In this document: one piece after another, positions 7,453 through 14,267 of the stretch | How positions within the stretch are numbered: position 1 is the first letter of the stretch | How the letters are laid out: each line of letters begins with the position of its first letter | Position numbers and translations under genes: made by a program | The notes under the pieces: model-generated | What the model saw: the letters and a program-made list of their open reading frames with translations, nothing else | What the model was told of the DNA's origin: nothing | The model's database searches: none | Origin: CAYSCZ01 sp964429655 | GTDB taxonomy: Bacteria > Bacteroidota > Bacteroidia > Cytophagales > Cyclobacteriaceae | Length of the DNA stretch: 21,836 bases | Assembly (NCBI GenBank): GCA_964429655.1 | Contig: CAYSCZ010000050.1 | Location: forward strand, 1-21,836 | Reading direction: 5' to 3'

Positions 7453-7764
7453 CAGTTGAGAGTTCAGAGTTTGGAGTTCAGAGTTCGTAGTTGAGGGTTC
7501 AGAGTTAAGAGTTAAGAGCTCAGGGCTCAGGGCTAAGAGCTCAGGGCTAAGAGTTTAGAGTTTGGAGCTCAGCGTTCAGGGCTCAGAGTTGAGGTGTTTA
7601 GAAGAATTGGTTAGCATGCTTTCCTCCTAGCTCTCATCTCTCACCCCTCATCTCTCACCCCTCATCTCTCACCTCTCACCTCTCAACTCTTAGCTCTAAG
7701 CTCTCACCTCTCACCTCTCACCTCTCACCTCTCACCTCTTACCTCTCACCTCTCACCTCTCACC
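7453..7764. repeat. Heptamer hairpin element A (complete)
   Basis: This element occupies most of the 364-base space between wzm and the Uma2 gene. Bases 7453-7592 are 20 seven-base units (GAGTTCA, GAGCTCA, GGGCTAA), followed by one eight-base unit. The 24-base core is at 7601-7624. The right arm, 7625-7764, is exactly 20 units, mostly TCTCACC, and ends 4 bases before the wzm stop codon. The late right arm is the most homogeneous of the set, which suggests recent slippage or expansion. The remaining 48 bases (7405-7452) next to the Uma2 start are ordinary sequence with no site I recognise. Confidence 0.9.
7601..7624. repeat. Invariant 24-base core of hairpin element A
   Basis: Third identical copy of the core: GAAGAATTGG at the left, the palindrome AGCATGCT, and TTTCC at the right. 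It is preceded by an eight-base unit (GGTGTTTA) where the other two elements have seven bases (GGGTTTA). Confidence 0.92.
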
Positions 7765-7768
7765 TCTG

Positions 7769-8629
7769 TTACACCGTATCCATAAACGTTTTCTCTGTTT
7801 TATGAAAAATGATCAGGCCTAAAAACAGCAATACCAACATTACGGTAGAGCTATAGGCCAGGCCTTCATAAGAGAAATACCCGGCACCCAGGAACATGTA
7901 TTTGAATGATTCAATAATATGTACCAGCGGGTTGGCTAATATCAAGCCCTGGTATTTTTCCGGCACAGCGCTTACGGGGACGATTACCGAAGAAGCATAC
8001 ATTAATAATTGCACACCGAAAGTGAGCAGGAAGGTTAGGTCCCGGTATTTGGTGGTTAATGAGCTAAATATTATCCCGGCTCCCAAGCCAAAACCTGCCA
8101 TTAGGATCAGAAGCAATGGCAACATCAATATTTCGATTTTGGGGTTCAGGCTGGCACCTTTTGAAAAGATCCAGAAGTAGATGATCAGAAAGAACCCAAA
8201 CTGAATGAAGAATTTAATCAAACCTCCAATTACCTTTGAAAGTGGCATGATCAGCCTGGGAAAGTACACTTTTCCAAAGATGTTCTCATTCTCCTTAAAA
8301 GTCTTAGCGGTATTGTTAAAGCTTTCGGCGAAGTAGAACCACAAGGTGTTACCAGCCAGGTAGAATAAGAATTTAGGTGTGCCATCCGTGGAGATATTGG
8401 CTATCCTGCCAAATATGAATAATTGGATGAGAGAGGTAAGAATAGGCTGTACGACAAACCATATGGGCCCCAGGATGGTCTGTTTGTACACGGTGACCAC
8501 ATCTCTGCGTATAAACATGTACAGCAAATCGCGGTATCTCCAAATCTGTTTCCAAGGGATATCCAGCCATGACTTGGACGGCTCGATTATGAGGTCCCAG
8601 GAATTATCACTTTTTATATTTGATGACAT
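7769..8629 (-). CDS. wzm: Polysaccharide ABC transporter permease Wzm
   Basis: This 286-residue inner-membrane protein is the channel half of the glycan exporter. The N-terminal YRDLLYMFIRRDVVTVYKQT segment (32-51) and TILGPIWFVVQP (51-62) are typical of ABC-2 O-antigen/capsule permeases. About six membrane segments can be seen, near residues 52-75, 87-101, 131-155, 167-190, 199-220 and 259-276. The cytoplasmic loop GKVYFPRLIMPLSKV (119-133) is the usual coupling region to the ATPase. It is preceded by 60 bases of AT-rich intergenic DNA. Its expected partner wzt lies about 3 kb further on, past the hairpin-separated cassettes. The stop codon is followed almost at once by hairpin element A. 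Confidence 0.93.
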   Translation of the reverse strand: MSSNIKSDNSWDLIIEPSKSWLDIPWKQIWRYRDLLYMFIRRDVVTVYKQTILGPIWFVVQPILTSLIQLFIFGRIANISTDGTPKFLFYLAGNTLWFYFAESFNNTAKTFKENENIFGKVYFPRLIMPLSKVIGGLIKFFIQFGFFLIIYFWIFSKGASLNPKIEILMLPLLLILMAGFGLGAGIIFSSLTTKYRDLTFLLTFGVQLLMYASSVIVPVSAVPEKYQGLILANPLVHIIESFKYMFLGAGYFSYEGLAYSSTVMLVLLFLGLIIFHKTEKTFMDTV

Positions 8630-8689
8630 TAAAATCAGATATATTTTTCCAGGTAAAAATTTTTAGATATTAGAAATAATATTAGTTAA

Positions 8690-9634
8690 TCAGGTCCCTT
8701 GTCCAAGTATGTTTTTTAGTCTTGTTCGTAGTCTTATTTGTTCTCTAATTTTTATGGATAGAGGAGGTTCTTCAATTAGACGCATGTCTGACCAGGGTGT
8801 TAACTTCAAATGCTTTTTATATAGCGCTCTAAAAGGGAGTTTACATCTATAATGCCAGGGTTTGATAGATCCCGCCCCTGCATAATGTACAATAGCAGGA
8901 TCCTCTATAATGGATTTTAAATCTTCTTCATCCATTAACTCTTCCGGTAATAGTTTCTCTGAGAACGCTTTAGGTGTGGCATTCCAGGTTAAACCTATCC
9001 TTAACCAATTGGTATTCAATAAAATATTTAGCACATCCTGATCCCACCATTTTAATCTGCCGGAATAATTATTGATTGTATTGCAGGCGTTAGATAAAAC
9101 ATTGTTGTCACGCCAGAAATTGAGGTTAATAAGCAAAACTCCTGCATTAAAATATAATGGATTTCTTGCTTGCGGGTAGATATCAAGAAAGTGATCTTTT
9201 AATCCCGGATTGATGGAAGCGGCATGAGAATAATCCTTAATATCCACTTCCCATAGTGGTCGAATTTTCTTTCTTACTAGTAAGTCTGAATCTAAAAAAA
9301 GCACTTTATCGATATCCTTTGGCAGAATACGAGCCAGAAAAATTCTAAAATAAGTGGCTAAGCTTATGTGACCAAATACTGGAATATTGTCGGGAAGGCC
9401 TAACAGAAATTTTTCATTGAGTAGAATCAATGTATAAGAGCAATTTCTTTGCTTGGATAAGAATTTATCCAATTTCAATTTGTTTTCATTCTCAATACCA
9501 TTATGGATAATATAGATTTGAAATACCTCACGTTTATTTGAATCTACTAATGAGGCTAGCATTACACAACAGTGTTGAACATAGTTGTTGTCTATAGTGC
9601 ATGCAATGCTTATTTTATTTGTCTGGTCAAGCAT
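8690..9634 (-). CDS. Glycosyltransferase family 8
   Basis: This 314-residue protein is a retaining GT-A enzyme of the LgtC/glycogenin type, which typically uses UDP-galactose or UDP-glucose. The N-terminal ISIACTIDNNYV (9-20) is the nucleotide-binding strand. LATYFRIFLARILP (92-105) precedes the metal-binding VLFLDSDLLV (111-120). YFNAGVLLINL (161-171), WWDQDVLN (196-203) and HYAGAGSIKPW (250-260) are the remaining family signatures, all intact. Its ATG overlaps the end of the upstream GT2 gene by 8 bases, so the two are translated together and probably act one after the other on the same chain. The donor sugar is inferred from the family only. Confidence 0.92.
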   Translation of the reverse strand: MLDQTNKISIACTIDNNYVQHCCVMLASLVDSNKREVFQIYIIHNGIENENKLKLDKFLSKQRNCSYTLILLNEKFLLGLPDNIPVFGHISLATYFRIFLARILPKDIDKVLFLDSDLLVRKKIRPLWEVDIKDYSHAASINPGLKDHFLDIYPQARNPLYFNAGVLLINLNFWRDNNVLSNACNTINNYSGRLKWWDQDVLNILLNTNWLRIGLTWNATPKAFSEKLLPEELMDEEDLKSIIEDPAIVHYAGAGSIKPWHYRCKLPFRALYKKHLKLTPWSDMRLIEEPPLSIKIREQIRLRTRLKNILGQGT

Positions 9635-10640
9635 TACTGCTATAAAAAAACTTTTTTTTAAGTCTATCCATTATGTTCGGGTCTTTTCTAATAATTTCCA
9701 CAACTTGAATGATTCTGTTCCTGTAGCCAATCATATTTTTTTTTATGATGTATAAGAAATAAGCCAGGCAAAAATCAATTGACATTAATTGAATTATCTT
9801 TCTCTCATAACCATAAGATGAGTTTAGAAGGTTAAAAAAGTAGTTGTACTTACTATATTCTGTTGGGGATAAAATACTTCTTCTGGATAGTTTTCTGGCT
9901 ATGTTAATTACCTTAAAATACTCTTCAGCTCTTTTTTTTTCGGTTTCAAAATCCTTAACACTTCTTGAAGTATTATTATGTTTTCTAAAATAATTTAATC
10001 TAGAAGGTGTATAAGCAATTTTACTTTGCTTATTTGATAAAATGATAACCCAAAAAAGCCAATCTCCACAAAATTTCATTTGACAAATTTTCGAAGACAT
10101 AGAAGAAAATGAATTCTTAAAGAGGCAAGCACTTGCATTAGGGATGGTATTCCTATAAACCAGGTAATTATTAATTTCATCAAGCCCGTTGTTTACATAG
10201 TCTTTCTTCCATCTGATTTTGTCCAATCCATCAGCCCAGAAATAATCATTTTCTGTAATTTTTTCTTCCATCACTCTAACAGACCTACAGTAAACTATAT
10301 CAAAACCCTTCTTTAACAAAGGAAGTAACTCTTCTAAAAAAGTTAGCTCAGCCCAGTCATCACTTTCTGCTATCCACACATATTCTCCTTTTGCCAGTTC
10401 CAAACCTTTTTTCCATTGAGCAAAAGGACTACCACTGTTTTTTTCATTTATTATGCAATGAGAAACCTTAGGATGGTCAGCATACTTTTTCAGGGTATTA
10501 AGGCTGCTATCTGTAGAGCAGTCATCTAGTAATATAACTTCAAAGTCCTGATAAGATTGATTGAATACAGAATTTAGCCTTTTTTCTAAATAAGGCGCAT
10601 GGTTATAGTTAGGGATTATCACTGAGACCATAAGGGTCAT
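9627..10640 (-). CDS. Glycosyltransferase family 2
   Basis: This 337-residue inverting glycosyltransferase has VSVIIPNYNH (5-14), VILLDDCSTDSS (35-46) and the metal-binding WIAESDDWA (89-97) in the standard arrangement. GEYVWIAESDD is a strongly typical GT2 block. The C-terminal half is basic and moderately hydrophobic (LMSIDFCLAYFLYIIKKN), perhaps for membrane association. Two in-frame ATGs exist, at residues 1 and 4; either could be used and there is no Shine-Dalgarno to choose between them. It is followed by the GT8 gene with an 8-base overlap. It is separated by 45 bases from the small chimeric ORF upstream. Confidence 0.92.
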   Translation of the reverse strand: MTLMVSVIIPNYNHAPYLEKRLNSVFNQSYQDFEVILLDDCSTDSSLNTLKKYADHPKVSHCIINEKNSGSPFAQWKKGLELAKGEYVWIAESDDWAELTFLEELLPLLKKGFDIVYCRSVRVMEEKITENDYFWADGLDKIRWKKDYVNNGLDEINNYLVYRNTIPNASACLFKNSFSSMSSKICQMKFCGDWLFWVIILSNKQSKIAYTPSRLNYFRKHNNTSRSVKDFETEKKRAEEYFKVINIARKLSRRSILSPTEYSKYNYFFNLLNSSYGYERKIIQLMSIDFCLAYFLYIIKKNMIGYRNRIIQVVEIIRKDPNIMDRLKKKFFYSSNA

Positions 10641-10685
10641 TTATTATTTATCCGAAAGATTTTTTGAATAAACAGTAATAAATGC

Positions 10686-10907
10686 CTAATCAATGGATGA
10701 TTTTTGTTCATTGATTTCTTGTGCTTTCAATTTAAGTTGATTGATTCCTTTCCGATTTTTAACCCACAAATTCATAATGATCTGTACAAGCTTCTCCGTT
10801 AACAATCCTGGATATTGTACAAATAGTTCATTATCTTCTTTAAGAAAATATGCAAGGAGAACAACTGGTAGAAAAAGAAATAAAAATAATGGGGAACTAA
10901 ATACCAT
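10686..10907 (-). CDS. Small chimeric ORF: AlgI/MBOAT N-terminus joined to sulfotransferase tail (likely remnant)
   Basis: This 73-residue ORF has two unrelated parts. Residues 1-22 (MVFSSPLFLFLFLPVVLLAY and on) match the very characteristic N-terminus of AlgI-type MBOAT O-acyltransferases, ending inside the first membrane segment. From about residue 24, DNELFVQYPGLLTEKLVQII and NLWVKN follow the C-terminal tail of the neighbouring sulfotransferase-like proteins: compare DELWKPYDVLSLEKVIQIQT and SLWAEQ at 12053-13199, and DELWDPGLGLTKEQMTRIIT and DIWLKE at 10913-11992. The ORF begins 5 bases after the intact sulfotransferase gene. It is most simply the scar of a deletion that joined the first codons of a lost acyltransferase gene to the last codons of a lost sulfotransferase copy. 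Neither active site remains. It may be untranslated, or may encode a small membrane peptide. Confidence 0.6.
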   Translation of the reverse strand: MVFSSPLFLFLFLPVVLLAYFLKEDNELFVQYPGLLTEKLVQIIMNLWVKNRKGINQLKLKAQEINEQKSSID

Positions 10908-10912
10908 AGTAG

Positions 10913-11992
10913 CTAGAAGCGTAACTTATGAAGTATCTTATTATAAAGGGCATTTAATATAACACTGATGGGATAGCTTTGGCACTGGTTAAGGGCATAT
11001 AAACCAGGTTTTGTATCCTTTGAATTTTCCTTAAGCCAAATATCAGTTATTATTCTAGTCATTTGTTCTTTTGTTAGACCCAAGCCAGGATCCCATAATT
11101 CATCAGAATCCGGCCACGGTTCGAGAAATAGCCTACCGTCTTCCCTGCCTAAATACTCTCTAGCAATAAATTGGTTATCTTCTTCATACAATTTTAGTAG
11201 TTTGATTCTTTCAGTTGGGGAGAGTAATTTTTGATTTTTTAAGAAACCAGTTTCTTTAATTTTGATTGAATACTGTTCTAATGAACGCACCAATTTTTGA
11301 TGTTGTGATTTATCCATCGGAATTTCATTGAACATTCTTAGCAATTCAATAAGTTCTGTCGCTAGACTCGGATTAGTTCGCCCTGGTATTGAGTAATCGG
11401 AATTTAATGACAAACCCATACAGCTCATAAAGTCATCAAATAAACTGTCATTACTATTCATTTTTTCATAAACCCTAATGATTAGATTCTCTTTCCCAAA
11501 GGCTTCTGCCCATTTATCAATCTTTTTCCTGAAATCTAAAAACTCAAATTTTTTATTTACAAATTTCTGGATTTTAATAGAGACTCTTTTATCTGCTTGT
11601 TTAACAAGGGTATTGTATTGAGATTGTACTAGGTCGTCCTGTCTACGGATATAAACCATTACTTTCACCTTGAAACTTTTCAAAAGATTGGATAGCAGCT
11701 GAAGATCAATATGTTGAATCGATAAGTCTTCAGAGCTTAAAATAACTTTTTCAGATTTTTCTTGAAAAATTTCCTTTTCTATTTCTTTCCATATTTTTTC
11801 AGGATTCATACCCTGATGATTCGGGTGTTTTTTATTAAGCGATCGGGCTAGAAGATGGGCATTTCCATTCAACCATAATGTTGATACAGGATAAAGAAAA
11901 CCCTCCTTTTTTAGCAGTCCCTTATTTTTGAAAAGAAACTTTTGAATTGCGGTTGTAGCAGTTTTATGCAAGCCAATATGAAGATAAAGCAT
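10913..11992 (-). CDS. Sulfotransferase-like protein, tandem family member 1
   Basis: This 359-residue protein has sulfotransferase-type nucleotide sites. YLHIGLHKTATTAIQ (3-17) is the 5'-PSB P-loop. VILSSEDL (83-90) is a conserved mid-domain strand. VMVYIRRQDDLVQSQY (111-126) is the 3'-PB strand-helix. The group differs from classical sulfotransferases in its HIGxxKTxTT loop and RRQD motif. A C-terminal box with FLEPWPDSDELW is shared with the frameshifted paralogue next to it. It is one of four tandem relatives (this one, 12053-13199, 13225-14253 and the tail at 10686-10907), probably made by duplication in place. The ATG at 11992 follows 60 bases of AT-rich spacer. PAPS-dependent sulfation of the glycan is inferred, not shown. 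Confidence 0.82.
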   Translation of the reverse strand: MLYLHIGLHKTATTAIQKFLFKNKGLLKKEGFLYPVSTLWLNGNAHLLARSLNKKHPNHQGMNPEKIWKEIEKEIFQEKSEKVILSSEDLSIQHIDLQLLSNLLKSFKVKVMVYIRRQDDLVQSQYNTLVKQADKRVSIKIQKFVNKKFEFLDFRKKIDKWAEAFGKENLIIRVYEKMNSNDSLFDDFMSCMGLSLNSDYSIPGRTNPSLATELIELLRMFNEIPMDKSQHQKLVRSLEQYSIKIKETGFLKNQKLLSPTERIKLLKLYEEDNQFIAREYLGREDGRLFLEPWPDSDELWDPGLGLTKEQMTRIITDIWLKENSKDTKPGLYALNQCQSYPISVILNALYNKILHKLRF

Positions 11993-12052
11993 TATACAGG
12001 ATTTATCAGATTACACGATCAAAAGTTAACTAATAATGTCAGAGCATATATA

Positions 12053-13199
12053 TTAATGCAATAAAAATTTCGCTTTCATTTTTTTACCAATAGCCTTAAT
12101 TAATTTGAGAAAGGAAAAGTTGCCAGCTAAATCTAAATCATTAATATTCTGATTATTCTTTTCAGGGTTTATTTTTTGTATTGTTTTAGTTAAATGAATT
12201 ATTTGTTTTTGTTGTTCTGCCCAAAGGGAAGTCTGTATTTGGATTACTTTTTCCAATGACAATACATCGTATGGTTTCCATAATTCATCAGGATCCGGCC
12301 ATGGTTCGAGAAAAAGACTTTTATTTTTTAAATATTTTTCAGCTATTCGTTTGTTTAAATCATCATATTCTTTAATTATCCTAAAGCGTTCTTTCGGACT
12401 AAGTAATGAGTGACTTGTAAATTGTGACTTCTTATAGATTTCACCAGATACTTTTTCCAATCCTTTGACTAACCGATTATGAATATTATCAGCCATAGAA
12501 ACATTATTGGATAGTTTTAAGTACTCCAATGTGTCCAGCCCTAAACTAATATTGATATTTTCTGGCTCTTTATAATGATTGTAATTATTGACTCCAATAA
12601 TGTTTCTAAGAAGTCTGCAAATATTCCATTGGGGAGTTGTGATTTTTCATATACTCTTACCAAAAGATTTTCTTTACCAAATGTATATTCCCATCTTTCT
12701 AAGTATTTTTCAAAATTGCAGAGCTTCCAATAAGACGAATTAGATAAAAAATAATCAATGTTATGATTATATCTTTTTATGTTTTGCTTTACCAATTGAA
12801 TGTATAATGATTGGATTAACTCGTCCTGCCTTCTTAGATAGACTACTACTTTAACATTATAATTAGAAACACATTTTTTAATAGGTCTAGATTTTCAACA
12901 TGAATAAAATCCTCTGAACTGATAACCACTTTTAAAGGCTTATTATTCAATATTTCACTGTTTATCTTAGACCATATATCACTAGCTGATTTATTTTTTA
13001 GTCTTTTGAAAGAAGGAAAATTTGAATTTAAAACCCAAGCTAAAGGATAATGAGCATTTTTAATAATGCATTCTTCAGGGTAAAGTATTCCATGATTAAG
13101 AAGTTCCTTTCTATTTAAAGTTAAAAATTCTTGGATTGCAGATGTGCCTGTTTTAGGTAAACCTATATGAATATATAGAGTAGTTGATCCTGTCTCCAT
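12053..13199 (-). pseudogene. Sulfotransferase-like protein, tandem family member 2, broken by two frameshifts
   Basis: Three consecutive minus-strand fragments (13199-12846, the frame of 12795-12541, and the frame of 12529-12053) together give one protein of about 382 residues colinear with both neighbours. Fragment 1 has YIHIGLPKTGTSAIQEF and VVISSEDF. Fragment 2 resumes with VVVYLRRQDELIQSLY and has NLLVRVYEKSQLPNG. Fragment 3 has SPKERFRIIKEYDD and FLEPWPDPDELW. Each break is explained by loss of one base in an A-run of the coding strand: the run opposite 12874-12879 has six A where seven restore frame, and that opposite 12603-12605 has three where four do. Either a recent pseudogene or homopolymer sequencing error in a poorly assembled region. 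Every functional motif is still intact, so decay, if real, is young. Confidence 0.85.
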
Positions 13200-13224
13200 T
13201 TAATAAAGGTTGAAAAATAATTTG

Positions 13225-14253
13225 TTAATTAGAGTAATCAAGCGAATCAAATAGTACTACCAACTCTTTTTTTCTTTTTGGTGATATTGACTTCAAATCA
13301 TTGATAATTTTTGAAATATCATCTGGTGATATGGTAAGAGGTTGCCATGATTCATTAGGCATGGGATATTTCTCGTAAAAAAGAATATCTCGCTTAAAAT
13401 ATTCTTTTGCTACGTATCTATTTGATTTTTCATATTCATTAATCAGTTTTAATCGATCTGCAGGGGAAATAAGATTATGAACATTATATATCGGTTTAGA
13501 TTTACTTTGCATGAAATAGTTCAGTAATTGCCTTTTTAGAAGTCGTCTTTCTTTTTCCTCGATTTGAATAAGTGAAGACAATCTCAAAATCTCAATTGCA
13601 GTTCTTTCTATACTTATATTTTTTCCGGCAGGTAGAGAATATTCATTATTAACATCATTTATTTCTAAACAACCTAGAAAATCATTAATCAGACCATTTT
13701 TGAGTTGTTCTTTCTCATATACTCGTATCAAAAGGTTTTTTATTCCAAAGTAATTTTCCCAACTTTCAATGAAACCCTGAAAATTTAGAGGATAATCAAT
13801 GTTTAATAAAAATTCATTGATGGTCATTGAAAAGTTGTTTTTAGGTTGTTTTATTCTTTGGCTATATACTGATTGAATTAAATGATCCTGACGACGTAAA
13901 TAAAGAATTATTTTTGGTCTATATTGATGAACCAACTGATAGAAATTTTTAATTTCAATTTCAGATAGGTGAGAAAATGCTTCCGAGCTAATGATAATTT
14001 TATCGAATTCTTTATCATAAAACTCTTTCTCCATCGTTTCCCATATCAATCTTGGAGATAATTCAGTTTGTTTTTTCTTTTTTTCATTTAAGGACCATGC
14101 AAGTGAATAATGTGCATTATTCTTCTTTTCAGTATGAGGATATATAATTTTTCTGCGTTGTAGAACTTCTGAATTTACAGATAGAAACTCCTGGATTGAA
14201 GACGTACCAGTTTTATGTAAACCTATATGAATATATAGCTGAGGGTATTTCAT
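13225..14253 (-). CDS. Sulfotransferase-like protein, tandem family member 3
   Basis: This 342-residue paralogue of the two preceding genes has the 5'-PSB loop YIHIGLHKTGTSSIQEF (7-23), the strand IIISSEAFS (86-94) and the 3'-PB motif IILYLRRQDHLIQSVY (115-130). The NLLIRVYEKEQLKNG stretch and the SPADRLKLINEYEKSNRYVA region line up with both relatives. Its C-terminal box is more divergent (YPMPNESWQP instead of PWPDSDELW), so it is the most distant of the intact copies. Only 25 bases separate it from the frameshifted copy and 14 from the sulfotransferase upstream, so all would be on one transcript. It is expected to be cytoplasmic; the acceptor is unknown. Confidence 0.82.
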   Translation of the reverse strand: MKYPQLYIHIGLHKTGTSSIQEFLSVNSEVLQRRKIIYPHTEKKNNAHYSLAWSLNEKKKKQTELSPRLIWETMEKEFYDKEFDKIIISSEAFSHLSEIEIKNFYQLVHQYRPKIILYLRRQDHLIQSVYSQRIKQPKNNFSMTINEFLLNIDYPLNFQGFIESWENYFGIKNLLIRVYEKEQLKNGLINDFLGCLEINDVNNEYSLPAGKNISIERTAIEILRLSSLIQIEEKERRLLKRQLLNYFMQSKSKPIYNVHNLISPADRLKLINEYEKSNRYVAKEYFKRDILFYEKYPMPNESWQPLTISPDDISKIINDLKSISPKRKKELVVLFDSLDYSN

Positions 14254-14267
14254 AAAGTCCTATCTAA

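Noticed and set aside
5751..7764. The heptamer arrays as CRISPR arrays
   Set aside because: Units are 7 bases with no spacers, no 23-47 base direct repeats exist, and no cas genes are in the window.
4747..7768. A classical integron cassette array
   Set aside because: No integron integrase is present and the core lacks recognisable attC R and L boxes (no AAC/GTT-bounded inverted pair). Only the layout is similar, so I keep it as a hypothesis of a different system.
5747..7768. Rho-independent terminators in the hairpin spacers
   Set aside because: The hairpins are hundreds of bases long with no defined GC stem followed by a U-run on the transcribed strand. An effect on transcription is possible but not of the standard terminator type.
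8373..8666. Small open frames on both strands within wzm
   Set aside because: Out-of-frame shadows of the permease with no family features or plausible start context.
8630..8689. A Bacteroidota-type promoter (TTTG/TAnnTTTG) upstream of wzm
   Set aside because: The 60-base AT-rich spacer contains no convincing pair of these boxes at the right spacing, so I do not call a promoter.
12603..12879. Programmed ribosomal frameshifting in the broken sulfotransferase
   Set aside because: The first site (A AAA AAT) could slip by -1, but the second site, around TTA GAA ACA, is not slippery and a second -1 shift is also needed. Intact paralogues need none. Mutation or sequencing error is simpler.
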